Assembly (NCBI GenBank): GCA_028679405.1
Contig: JAJRBP010000035.1
Coordinates: 1-14,353 of the forward strand
From: Methanoregulaceae archaeon
GTDB lineage: Archaea > Halobacteriota > Methanomicrobia > Methanomicrobiales > Methanospirillaceae
DNA: 14,353 nucleotides
Direction: 5' to 3'
Translations under genes and position numbers: made by a program
The notes under the pieces: generated by a model
What the model was told of the DNA's origin: nothing
The model's database searches: none
The model's input: the letters and a program-made list of their open reading frames with translations, nothing else
Shown here: positions 1 through 6,826 of the stretch, piece after piece
How the letters are laid out: every line of letters starts with the position of its first letter
Position numbering within the stretch: position 1 is the first letter of the stretch

Positions 1-1
1 C

Positions 2-316
2 CTCTGGGAGACAATTGCCAGGGAGACCGGGCGTTGCATGAAGTGTTACGCGTGCATCGAACATTGCCCGGTCTGTGTCACCATCGCTGACAAGTTTAAA
101 ACACCTGACCAGATGGTCCGCGCAGGTTTCATCCCGGCCGACCCGATGTTCCACCTTCGCCGCTTTGCGCACATCTCCGATTCCTGTATCAACTGCGGGC
201 AGTGCGAAGAGGGTTGCCCGTCGGAGATACCGCTGGCGCTCTTCTCGCACGCGATCCGCACGGAGGCAGACAAGTTCTTTGAGCCAAAGCTCGGGAAGCC
301 AGCCTATACCAATTAA
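2..316 (+). CDS. FdhB-like F420 oxidoreductase, C-terminal part (partial, left edge)
   Basis: This is the 3' end of a gene entering from the left edge; the frame is open from base 2, so the methionine at base 38 is internal. It encodes a bis-[4Fe-4S] tail with CMKCYACIEHCPVC and CINCGQCEEGCP, and a PMFHLRRFAHISDSC stretch between them. The same arrangement appears in the FdhB of this window (residues 293-352), which marks it as an FrhB/FdhB-family protein that moves electrons between F420 and iron-sulfur carriers. It differs from that FdhB in lacking the extra cysteines after the first cluster motif and in a shorter end. The stop is 51 bases before a rubrerythrin-like gene, so the two may be cotranscribed. 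Whether it is a true formate dehydrogenase beta subunit or another F420-dependent paralogue cannot be told without the N-terminal half. Confidence 0.8.
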   Translation, partial: LWETIARETGRCMKCYACIEHCPVCVTIADKFKTPDQMVRAGFIPADPMFHLRRFAHISDSCINCGQCEEGCPSEIPLALFSHAIRTEADKFFEPKLGKPAYTN

Positions 317-351
317 TTTTTGACGGTGGAACAACGAAAAAAATTCCTCTT

Positions 352-360
352 GGAGATGAT
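352..360 (+). promoter_or_regulatory. Strong Shine-Dalgarno that fixes the first diiron protein start
   Basis: GGAGATGAT differs by one base from the archaeal consensus GGAGGTGAT and ends seven bases before the ATG at 368. It therefore argues for that start over the in-frame TTG at 320 and the ATG at 356, which this site itself contains. Confidence 0.7.
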
Positions 361-367
361 TGAAACC

Positions 368-829
368 ATGAAAGCAGAAGAAGCAAAGAAGATAATAGCA
401 ACAGCTATTGACAGGGAAGTGGAAGCATACACTTTCTACCGCACCATTGCCGGCAAGGTAAAGGACAAAGCATTAAAAGACCTCTTTGGTGAACTCGCCG
501 GTGAGGAGAAGACTCACCGTGAGTTTTTAGAGGGATTCCTGACAAAGGACTTCAGTAAGCTGAAATTTGCTGCCGGGCACGACTACAAGGTCGGGGATGC
601 ACTTCAGTCACCGAAGCTGACAGCGGACTTAAAGCCGCTTGACGGCCTGGTCCTCGCCATCAAGAAAGAACTTGAAGCGATGCAGATGTATACGCAGCTT
701 GCGGCAGCTGCGAAGGACACCGAGACCGTGCTCCTCTTTACCCAGCTGGCAAATATGGAACGGGCCCACAAGGCACGGCTGGAAGATATCTATACCAATA
801 TGGCGTTCCCGGAAACCGAGTGGTTGTGA
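368..829 (+). CDS. Rubrerythrin/ferritin-like diiron protein, copy 1
   Basis: A 153-residue, mainly helical protein with the double diiron signature of rubrerythrins: E17-x6-Y24 and E47xxH50 in the first half, E101-x6-Y108 and E131xxH134 in the second. Family members bind two irons in a four-helix bundle and usually reduce hydrogen peroxide with electrons from rubredoxin or another donor. There is no C-terminal rubredoxin domain here, so an external donor would be needed; a separate rubredoxin is encoded at 8367. The start at 368 is chosen for the Shine-Dalgarno at 352-360. It directly follows an FdhB-like gene. A homologous protein lies at 1433-1888, with about 97 of 150 aligned residues identical by hand count. 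The fold is confident; peroxidase activity is a family inference. Confidence 0.85.
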   Translation: MKAEEAKKIIATAIDREVEAYTFYRTIAGKVKDKALKDLFGELAGEEKTHREFLEGFLTKDFSKLKFAAGHDYKVGDALQSPKLTADLKPLDGLVLAIKKELEAMQMYTQLAAAAKDTETVLLFTQLANMERAHKARLEDIYTNMAFPETEWL

Positions 830-1094
830 GATACCCATTTTTTATCTTTAGTTTTTTTCGTTTTGCAGGTGCAGAATTTTCAATAAAATGCTGGGAACCA
901 GATCAACCGTACTCATAGCAGACCGGATCCTGCCAATCGTATACGGGACGCACTTTAACCCTGGGCAAAGGTTCAAATTTGCGGGCGAGCTCGAAGGAAC
1001 ACGACGGTTCATTCAACCGACCTTTTGGTTTTTACCGCCGTCACCATCCGAGAGGTCTCCGATCATCAGCTCCATGATTCAGATCATAATGGCC
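830..1094. other. Gene-poor stretch, probable eroded DNA
   Basis: There is no supportable gene here. A T-rich segment (839-860) just after the diiron gene stop could serve as an archaeal oligo-T terminator. The rest leads into the fdhB-like remnant and may be its more decayed 5' part, but the intact upstream copy lies outside the window, so this cannot be tested here. Confidence 0.4.
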
Positions 1095-1292
1095 CGTCAT
1101 GGCTCATCCCGGCCGGCCCGATGTTCCAGCTGCGCAGGTTTGCTTACGACTATGACCCTTGTATCAACTACGGTCAGTGAGAAGAAGACTGCCCGTTGTA
1201 AAATACCGCTTGCACTCTTCCCGCACGCGATCCTAAGGAGCAGACAAGTAGCACGAGCCAGAATTCAAGGGAAGTCAGCCTACACCAATTAA
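1095..1292 (+). pseudogene. Decayed second copy of the FdhB-like C-terminal region
   Basis: The DNA aligns with bases 129-316. Read in the homologous frame it gives IPAGPMFQLRRFAYDYDPCINYGQ, then an in-frame TGA at 1178-1180 where the intact copy has Cys, then EEDCPL and a TAA at 1199-1201. A one-base insertion near 1196-1205 shifts the frame to IPLALFPHAI. The second cluster Cys is already Tyr (codon 1169-1171). The terminal SAYTN-stop and the following AATTAATTTTT match the intact copy's end. A 134-codon reading frame (888-1292) crosses this region only by switching frames relative to the ancestral protein, so I do not call it as a gene. With the paralogous diiron genes on either side, this is best read as one half of an old tandem duplication. 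Confidence 0.8.
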
Positions 1293-1356
1293 TTTTTTAC
1301 TCAAGGTAATTGCTCTGATTAGCGATCTGGACCAATTACTTTTTATTCTTGGTAAT
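1284..1356. repeat. Imperfect direct repeat ahead of diiron gene copy 2
   Basis: ACCAATTAATTTTTTACTC followed by AAGGTAAT at 1284-1310 recurs as ACCAATTACTTTTTATTCTT followed by GGTAAT at 1331-1356. The first unit overlaps the end of the remnant gene. It may be a small local duplication or a pair of T-rich termination/promoter elements; function is unknown. Confidence 0.4.
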
Positions 1357-1432
1357 CTATACACCTCGTGCCGGGCAATATTAGGTATGCCCGGAATGAT
1401 GAAAGACCGTGAATACAAAACGGGGTGAATTA

Positions 1433-1888
1433 ATGGATCAGGATGACTTCAAGAGGATTCTTTCAACGGCAATCGACCGTGAGGTAGAGTCGTACACGTA
1501 TTACCGCATGGTATCAGACAAGGTAAAAGACAAGGCTCTCAAGCGGCTCTTCGCCGAGCTCGCCGAGGATGAGACGAACCACAGGACTACACTCGAGGGA
1601 TTTCTCTCGAAGGGAGTAAAAAACCTCAAGTTTGAAACGAGTGCAGACTACAAGGTAGTGGATGCTCTTCCCACACCCCCGCTCACCGCGAACCTGAAAC
1701 CTGTCGAGGGACTGGTCATCGCTATCAAGAAAGAACTTGAGGCGATGCAGATGTACACCCAGCTTGCTGCTTCATCGATGGATGCAGGTCAGAAGGCTGT
1801 CTTCTCGCAGCTCGCGTCAATGGAACGGGGGCATAAACTGCGGCTGGAAGACATCTATACGAACATGGCATTTCCAGAAGTCTGGTAA
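1433..1888 (+). CDS. Rubrerythrin/ferritin-like diiron protein, copy 2
   Basis: A 151-residue paralogue of the protein at 368-829, with the same diiron ligands: E17-x6-Y24 (DREVESYTYY), an ExxH in the EDETNH segment, E101-x6-Y108 (KKELEAMQMY) and ERGH near residue 131. It also lacks a rubredoxin domain. The ATG at 1433 is chosen because GGGGTGAAT (1422-1430) sits just ahead of it; the GTG at 1409 has no such site. Divergence is concentrated in the loop around residues 62-72 and in the helix around 115-122, while the ligand helices and the final EDIYTNMAFPE are nearly unchanged, so both copies appear to be under selection. Its former FdhB-like partner is a pseudogene, so it may now be expressed alone. 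Peroxide reduction is inferred from the family. Confidence 0.85.
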   Translation: MDQDDFKRILSTAIDREVESYTYYRMVSDKVKDKALKRLFAELAEDETNHRTTLEGFLSKGVKNLKFETSADYKVVDALPTPPLTANLKPVEGLVIAIKKELEAMQMYTQLAASSMDAGQKAVFSQLASMERGHKLRLEDIYTNMAFPEVW

Positions 1889-1959
1889 TTTTCCTATTTT
1901 TAATCCCGATTCAGTTCATCTGTCAGGCGGATTCATTCCCCCAAGTCCGGCGTTCGGTA

Positions 1960-1968
1960 TTTTTTTTT
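1960..1968 (+). terminator. Oligo-T tract after diiron gene copy 2
   Basis: Nine consecutive T residues lie about 70 bases after the stop codon, without a convincing hairpin. Archaeal RNA polymerase commonly terminates at such tracts. It separates the diiron gene from the fdh promoter. Confidence 0.5.
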
Positions 1969-2023
1969 GAATTGTTACTGATTATGTTAACCTAATCCAA
2001 AATATCAAAACAATTTATTTAAA

Positions 2024-2031
2024 TTTATATA
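2024..2031 (+). promoter_or_regulatory. TATA box of the fdhAB unit
   Basis: TTTATATA lies in a strongly AT-rich segment and matches the archaeal TATA box. Transcription would start near 2050-2056, giving a 5' leader of about 50 bases. The Shine-Dalgarno AGGAG (2093-2097) is seven bases before the fdhA ATG. Confidence 0.65.
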
Positions 2032-2104
2032 CATATAAGCCAAATCAAATTATTATCGCTAATTTGTCAACCACTTTGAGCTATTTGCCCATAGGAGAAC
2101 CCAC

Positions 2105-4174
2105 ATGAGTGAAGCGAAAACATCGTTCAAGTATGTGCCCACCACATGTCCCTATTGCGGAGTAGGTTGTGGCCTGAACCTCGTAGTAAAAGATGGAAAA
2201 TGCGTCGGTGTCGAGCCGTACAAGCGGAGCCCGATCAACGAGGGGAAGCTCTGCCCGAAGGGGGCCACCTGCTGGGAGTTCGTCAACAGCCCGGACCGGC
2301 TGACGAAACCGCTGATCAAGAAGAATGGTAAATTCGAAGAGGCCTCCTGGGACGAGGCCCTCGACCTGATTGTCAAAAAGTTCAGGGAGATCTCCGACAA
2401 ATCCGGGCCGAAAGCCCTTGGCTTCCAGACTTCGTGCCGTACCATCAACGAAGACTGTTATGCTCTGCAGAAATGGGCCCGGTGCGCTTTCCTGACCAAC
2501 AACGTCGATAACTGCGCCCGTATCTGCCACGGGCCTTCTGTCGCAGGGCTCTCGCTCTCATTCGGGTCCGGCGCCGCGACCAACCCCTTCGAGGACGTCC
2601 TGAACTCCAGCCTGATCGTCATGTGGGGTTCCAACGCGATCGAAGCACACCCCCTCGCCGGCCGGCGTGTCGCCCAGGCAAAACTGAAAGGCATCCCCAT
2701 CATCGCGGTGGACCCGCGGTTAAGCCCCACTGCACGACTCGCCGACGAATGGATCCAGTTCAAACCCTCTACCCACATCGCGCTCGCCAATTCCATGATG
2801 TACTGGATCATCAAGGAAGGCCTCGAGGACAAGGAGTTCATTGCGAAGCGGACGAAAGGATTCGATGACCTCAAGAAGATGGTCGAGAAGTACGCCGATT
2901 GCGAGGATATTCACGGGGTCCCGCTCGAGAAGGTCAAGGATTTTGCCCGCAAGTATGCCAATGCTAAGGAAGCGGTCATCATTTACTGTCTCGGTATCAC
3001 CGAACTCACGACCGGTACCGACAACGTCCGTTCGATGGGTAACCTCGCGCTGCTCACCGGCAACATCGGACGCCCGGGTGTGGGTGTCAACCCGCTCCGC
3101 GGCCAGAACAACGTGCAGGGCGCCTGCGACATGGGTGCATACCCGAATGTCTTCTCCGGTTACCAGGCCGTGGCTGTCCCCGAGAACCGGGCAAAGATGG
3201 AGAAAGCCTGGTTCCTGAAAGAAGGATCCCTCCCGGACTGGTACGGAGTGACCCTGACCGAGCAGATAAACCAGGCAGGCGACCCGATCAAGGCGATGTA
3301 TTTCATGGGTCTCAACCCCTGTGTCTCCTACCCCGACTCGAACCATGTCAAGCGGCAGCTTGAGAAACTCGACTTCTGCGTCATGCAGGATATTTTCTGG
3401 AACGAGAGCTGTGAATACGCCGACGTGGTCCTGCCGGGTACCTGTTTTGCAGAAAAGGACGGCACATTCACCAGCGGAGAACGCCGTGTCAACCGTGTCC
3501 GGAAGGCCGTCGACGGCCCGGGAGAATCGAAACTTGACTGGGAGATCATCGCCATGCTTGCCCGGAAGATGGATCTTGCGGGCTTCGACTGGAAGACCGG
3601 AAAGGATGTCTGGGATGACATGCGGGCATGCACCCCCGGACAGTTCGGAGTCACCTGGGAGAGACTCGAGAAGCCCGAGGCTATCCACTGGCCCTGCCCG
3701 ACCGTCGAACACCCGGGAACACCGATCCTTCACCGGGAGAAGTTCTCGGCTGCAGATGGCCTGGGCACCATGTTCGGTCTGGAGTACCGCCAGCCGGCAG
3801 AAGTGGCAGACAAGGACTACCCGTTCACCCTCATGACCGGACGTGTAATCTTCCATTACCACACCCGTACCCAGACCGACCGCTGCAAGGTGCTGCACTA
3901 CGAAGTGCCCGAGTCGTTCATCGAGATGAACGAGAACGATGCAAAGGAACTCGGCATCAGAGACGGCGAGAAGATCAAGGTCCGCAGCCGCCGTGGCGAG
4001 ACCATCACCACTGCACGGTTGATCGCGGGAATAGGTTCCAGGGTCATGTACATGCCGATGCATTTCAACCAGGGTGCCAACAACCTCACCAACACCGCGC
4101 TCGACCCGCTCTCCAAGATGCCTGAACTCAAGCACTGTGCCGTTGCCGTCGAAAAGATCGCGGAGGGGAAGTAA
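2105..4174 (+). CDS. fdhA: Formate dehydrogenase, catalytic alpha subunit
   Basis: This 689-residue molybdopterin enzyme oxidises formate to CO2 and passes electrons to FdhB. The N-terminal [4Fe-4S] site is C15-x2-C18-x3-C22 with C50. The active-site motif ARICHGPSV has C141 and H142, at the place where E. coli FdhF has Sec140-His141, so this is the cysteine form. RGQNNVQGACDMG, characteristic of formate dehydrogenases, is in the middle of the chain. The C-terminal molybdopterin dinucleotide-binding domain (about 565-685) includes PFTLMTGR and the NDAKELGI segment. Length is normal for methanogen FdhA. The stop codon is immediately followed by the ATG of fdhB, indicating cotranscription. Molybdenum versus tungsten use cannot be read from sequence. 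No formate transporter gene (fdhC) is next to it in this window. Confidence 0.96.
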   Translation: MSEAKTSFKYVPTTCPYCGVGCGLNLVVKDGKCVGVEPYKRSPINEGKLCPKGATCWEFVNSPDRLTKPLIKKNGKFEEASWDEALDLIVKKFREISDKSGPKALGFQTSCRTINEDCYALQKWARCAFLTNNVDNCARICHGPSVAGLSLSFGSGAATNPFEDVLNSSLIVMWGSNAIEAHPLAGRRVAQAKLKGIPIIAVDPRLSPTARLADEWIQFKPSTHIALANSMMYWIIKEGLEDKEFIAKRTKGFDDLKKMVEKYADCEDIHGVPLEKVKDFARKYANAKEAVIIYCLGITELTTGTDNVRSMGNLALLTGNIGRPGVGVNPLRGQNNVQGACDMGAYPNVFSGYQAVAVPENRAKMEKAWFLKEGSLPDWYGVTLTEQINQAGDPIKAMYFMGLNPCVSYPDSNHVKRQLEKLDFCVMQDIFWNESCEYADVVLPGTCFAEKDGTFTSGERRVNRVRKAVDGPGESKLDWEIIAMLARKMDLAGFDWKTGKDVWDDMRACTPGQFGVTWERLEKPEAIHWPCPTVEHPGTPILHREKFSAADGLGTMFGLEYRQPAEVADKDYPFTLMTGRVIFHYHTRTQTDRCKVLHYEVPESFIEMNENDAKELGIRDGEKIKVRSRRGETITTARLIAGIGSRVMYMPMHFNQGANNLTNTALDPLSKMPELKHCAVAVEKIAEGK

Positions 4175-5410
4175 ATGTCTAAGAAAGGTGACATGCTCTA
4201 CGCATGGACCTCGGATAAGGATATCGCGGAGAAGGCCGAGCTTGGCGGGGCAGTTACCGGTCTCTGGAAGTACGCCCTCGAGAAGAAGATCGTCGATGCC
4301 GTGCTCGTGGTGAAGAGGGGCGCAGACCTTTATGACGCGGTCCCCACTATCGTCACCGATCCAAAAGAACTCGCCGGGACGGCGGGCTCCCTCCACTGCG
4401 GGACCCTGCTGGTATCCAAGCTCGTGAAGAAATACCTCGATGGTGCAAACAACATGCGGGTCGGGATAACCGTGAAAGGCTGCGACATGATGGGACTATA
4501 CGAACTTGCCAAGAGGAACCAGGTAAACCTCGACAATATCATCATGATCGGGGTGAACTGCGGCGGTTCAGTAAGCCCGGTCATGGCCAGGAAGATGATC
4601 GCCGAGAAGTTCGGGGTCGACCCTGACACGGTCCACAAGGAAGAGATCGATAAAGGCCAGTTCATCATCGAGTACGAGGGAGGCCACAAGGGCATCTCCA
4701 TGGACGAGCTCGAGGAGCATGGGTTCGGCCGGCGGCCCAACTGCCGAAGGTGCAAGCTGAAGATCCCGCGGCAGGCTGACCTTGCCTGCGGGAACTGGGG
4801 GGTTATCGGCGACAAGGCCGGGAAGGCCACCTTCGTCGAGGTCTGTAGCGAGAAGGGCGCCAACCTGCTCGACGCCGCAGTGAAGGACGGGGTGATCAAG
4901 ACAGAGGGGGCAAACCCGAAGGGTGTCGAGATCCGCGGCAAGGTCGAGGGTGCGATGCTGAAGCTCGGGGAAAAGTGGCGGACGAAGGACTTTACGGCCC
5001 TGGGGACCGGGAGAGACCGGCTCGTCAGGATCGTGAAGGATACCTCTCGCTGTATCAAGTGCTATGCCTGTATCGACCAGTGCCCAATCTGCTACTGTGT
5101 CGAATGCAGCACCAAGAAGCCCTACCTCGTCCCGCCGGGGGTCCTCCCTGTCTCCTTCATGTTCCACATGATCAGGTACGCCCATATCTCCGACTCCTGT
5201 GTAAACTGCGGGCAGTGCCAGGAATGCTGCCCGATGGAGATCCCGAACTCCCTGCACATGCACTCGCAGCAGGTCGAGCTCGAGAAGATGTTCGGGCATA
5301 CGCCAGGCATCAATATGCAGCTCCCCGTACTCGGTATCGCAGACGAGAAGACCGAGCGGGAGCGTCTTGCCTCGACAGGAAGCGACCAGATATTCAATAT
5401 CTTCAAGTAA
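4175..5410 (+). CDS. fdhB: Formate dehydrogenase, F420-reducing beta subunit
   Basis: This 411-residue subunit takes electrons from FdhA through iron-sulfur clusters and FAD and reduces coenzyme F420; in some methanogens it also docks with the heterodisulfide reductase complex. The FrhB/FdhB-type flavin/F420 region spans about residues 20-280, with conserved GSLHCGT, GVNCGG, NCRRCK and ADLACGNWG segments. Two [4Fe-4S] motifs follow: C293/C296/C299/C303, with further cysteines at 306, 308 and 311, and C342/C345/C348/C352. The ATG directly abuts the fdhA stop, with the purine-rich GGAGGGG (4162-4168) inside the end of fdhA as ribosome site. The end is a T8 tract at 5416-5423. The partial protein at the left edge of the window is a paralogue of this C-terminal part. 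Confidence 0.96.
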   Translation: MSKKGDMLYAWTSDKDIAEKAELGGAVTGLWKYALEKKIVDAVLVVKRGADLYDAVPTIVTDPKELAGTAGSLHCGTLLVSKLVKKYLDGANNMRVGITVKGCDMMGLYELAKRNQVNLDNIIMIGVNCGGSVSPVMARKMIAEKFGVDPDTVHKEEIDKGQFIIEYEGGHKGISMDELEEHGFGRRPNCRRCKLKIPRQADLACGNWGVIGDKAGKATFVEVCSEKGANLLDAAVKDGVIKTEGANPKGVEIRGKVEGAMLKLGEKWRTKDFTALGTGRDRLVRIVKDTSRCIKCYACIDQCPICYCVECSTKKPYLVPPGVLPVSFMFHMIRYAHISDSCVNCGQCQECCPMEIPNSLHMHSQQVELEKMFGHTPGINMQLPVLGIADEKTERERLASTGSDQIFNIFK

Positions 5411-5415
5411 ATCAC

Positions 5416-5423
5416 TTTTTTTT
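5416..5423 (+). terminator. Oligo-T terminator of fdhAB
   Basis: Eight T residues begin five bases after the fdhB stop, fitting archaeal oligo-T termination. No stable stem precedes them. Confidence 0.55.
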
Positions 5424-5535
5424 AAGCGCCAGTAACCAGTCTTCCCGCACTACCTAAAAAGAACAGCCTCAGAGATGTGCAGACCTGACCATCGAGATGT
5501 AAATCATTACTAATTAATACTGAATCATATTCGAT

Positions 5536-5547
5536 AAAATATATTTA
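5536..5547 (+). promoter_or_regulatory. TATA-like box before the OsmC-like gene
   Basis: AAAATATATTTA is centred about 40 bases before the ATG at 5582, predicting a start near 5568 and a very short leader. Only a weak GGTG (5570-5573) is available as ribosome site. The rest of the 171-base gap shows nothing further. Confidence 0.5.
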
Positions 5548-5581
5548 CCATACTTACAAATTATTACCTGGTGTTAACCAA

Positions 5582-6106
5582 ATGGCCCTGAACAATATTG
5601 ACCTGCAGCAGGTCAGGGATTACCGCGAAGAGATCCTCCGGGATCCGGACCAGGCAAAGTTTACTGCGAAGATTGAAGGTGACTGGATTTTCGAAACAGG
5701 TGGTCCGCAATTTCGTTCTGTCGTAAAGACCAGGGACGGGACGTACTCTATGGAGGCGAGCCACCCGAACTTTTCGGGCCCGGGAATCTGCCCCGGTCCA
5801 ATGGCATTCGGCCTGTTCTGGTTCGCAGCCTGCTACTCCAGCACCTATGTAACCGAGGCAGCGATGCGGAACATCAGGTTAACCTCGGTCCGCACTAAGG
5901 TGGAAGCGGACCTGGACTACACCGCACAGTTCGACCTCGGGAAGAAGCCGCTTATCACCGAGTACCGTGTGATAATGGAGGTTTCAGGGGAGGCAACGGA
6001 TGCTGACCTCAGGGATTTGGAAGAGTACGCACTCGATCGCTGCATGGGAATGTTCACGATAAAGAACGCGATCCCGTTGAAACCTGATCTAAGGATCATC
6101 AGATAG
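5582..6106 (+). CDS. OsmC-family protein
   Basis: A 174-residue protein with the OsmC/Ohr pattern: a beta-rich N-terminal part, then GPMAFGLFWFAACYSSTYVT with C84 at the start of the central helix, a strand pair with EADLDYTAQFDLG, and a second reactive-type cysteine, C154, in ALDRCMGMFT. C84 and C154 match in place the peroxidatic cysteine pair of OsmC/Ohr proteins, which reduce organic or fatty-acid hydroperoxides. The second motif lacks the usual Cys-Pro, and C70 is an extra cysteine, so the substrate is uncertain; some archaeal OsmC-like proteins may handle other thiol chemistry. The next gene in the same direction is 38 bases on and encodes another cysteine-rich redox protein, suggesting a shared transcript. 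Confidence 0.75.
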   Translation: MALNNIDLQQVRDYREEILRDPDQAKFTAKIEGDWIFETGGPQFRSVVKTRDGTYSMEASHPNFSGPGICPGPMAFGLFWFAACYSSTYVTEAAMRNIRLTSVRTKVEADLDYTAQFDLGKKPLITEYRVIMEVSGEATDADLRDLEEYALDRCMGMFTIKNAIPLKPDLRIIR

Positions 6107-6144
6107 ACCAAAAAGATCCTGGTTTCAACCCGCGTGGCCCTCTT

Positions 6145-6609
6145 ATGAAGAAACTTGTCGATCCTGTAAGAATCAGGGAACGGGCCGAGCAATATTACCG
6201 GAATCGGGACTACTACTGCTCGGAAGCGATCGTAAAAACGATCAACGATGAATTAACCCTCGGGTACTCTGACGAAACAGTCAGACTGGCTTCCGGGTTC
6301 CCTATCGGTATGGGCGGGTCCGGTTGCACCTGTGGGGCTGTAGCCGGCGGGATTATGGCTCTTGGAATGGTCTTTGGCCGGACCCGGCCCGGGGATGAGC
6401 AGGTAAAAAAGTGTATGGCACTGGCGCACGAACTGCACGACAAATTCAGGGATAAGCACGGATGTCTCTGTTGCCGGATCCTGACCCGGGGCATGGTCCT
6501 TGGTTCGCCAGAACATATACAGCAATGCATTTCATTCACTGGCGAAGTGGCAGAAGAGACGGCGAAGATCATTCGCCGGGAACTGGATCAATCCGGAGTA
6601 GATCGGTAA
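6145..6609 (+). CDS. C_GCAxxG_C_C-family cysteine-rich redox protein
   Basis: This 154-residue protein fits the family named after its cysteine pattern: C25 in YYCSEAIV, GGSGCTCGAVAGG with C61 and C63, C107/C109/C110 in HGCLCCRIL, and C128 in the C-terminal helix before FTGEVAEETAKII. C90 is additional. Family members are thought to be redox-active, probably binding a cofactor or metal through the conserved cysteines, but no reaction is established. There is no clear membrane segment. The ATG at 6145 is the only sensible start in the short gap; no strong Shine-Dalgarno precedes it. It follows the OsmC-like gene closely and probably shares its promoter. A run of seven A residues and a purine-rich stretch follow the stop. 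Confidence 0.75.
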   Translation: MKKLVDPVRIRERAEQYYRNRDYYCSEAIVKTINDELTLGYSDETVRLASGFPIGMGGSGCTCGAVAGGIMALGMVFGRTRPGDEQVKKCMALAHELHDKFRDKHGCLCCRILTRGMVLGSPEHIQQCISFTGEVAEETAKIIRRELDQSGVDR

Positions 6610-6826
6610 AAAAAGGGGTGTAACAAAGGAAAAGGGCATGAGAGCGGAAAAGATAATCTTTTTCGATCAGGCAATTCCGAATACATCAGCATCTTTTAAC
6701 TGGGGAATGGTTCCTTCTGATCTCTCCCGGGAGAATACTTTCACTCATCACGGATGCCAAGATTAGTCAAGAGTCGCTTGAGGCAGGGATAAAAGATCCT
6801 CTCTTTTCTTCCTGTACCAAGGAAGA
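6610..6826. other. Convergent intergenic region with dyads
   Basis: No gene was found between these two convergent genes. Three small inverted repeats are present: GAAAAGAT/ATCTTTTTC at 6647-6664, the perfect palindrome TCTCCCGGGAGA at 6723-6734, and AAAAGA/TCTTTT at 6791-6807. The outer two could help end transcription from each side; none is a strong classical terminator. Confidence 0.35.

Noticed and set aside
888..1292. A 134-codon open frame on the + strand
   Set aside because: Its last part matches the FdhB-like tail only after a frame switch. The homologous frame holds stops and a lost cluster cysteine, and the N-terminal half shows no family features. It is treated as a remnant.
2720..4396. 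A 558-codon open frame antisense to fdhA and fdhB
   Set aside because: It is a mirror frame of strongly coding GC-biased DNA, with no recognisable domains, and it crosses the end of fdhA and the start of fdhB.
6723..6734. Perfect 12-base palindrome TCTCCCGGGAGA
   Set aside because: It is a single short palindrome between convergent genes, without a second copy or promoter nearby, so it is not called as an operator.
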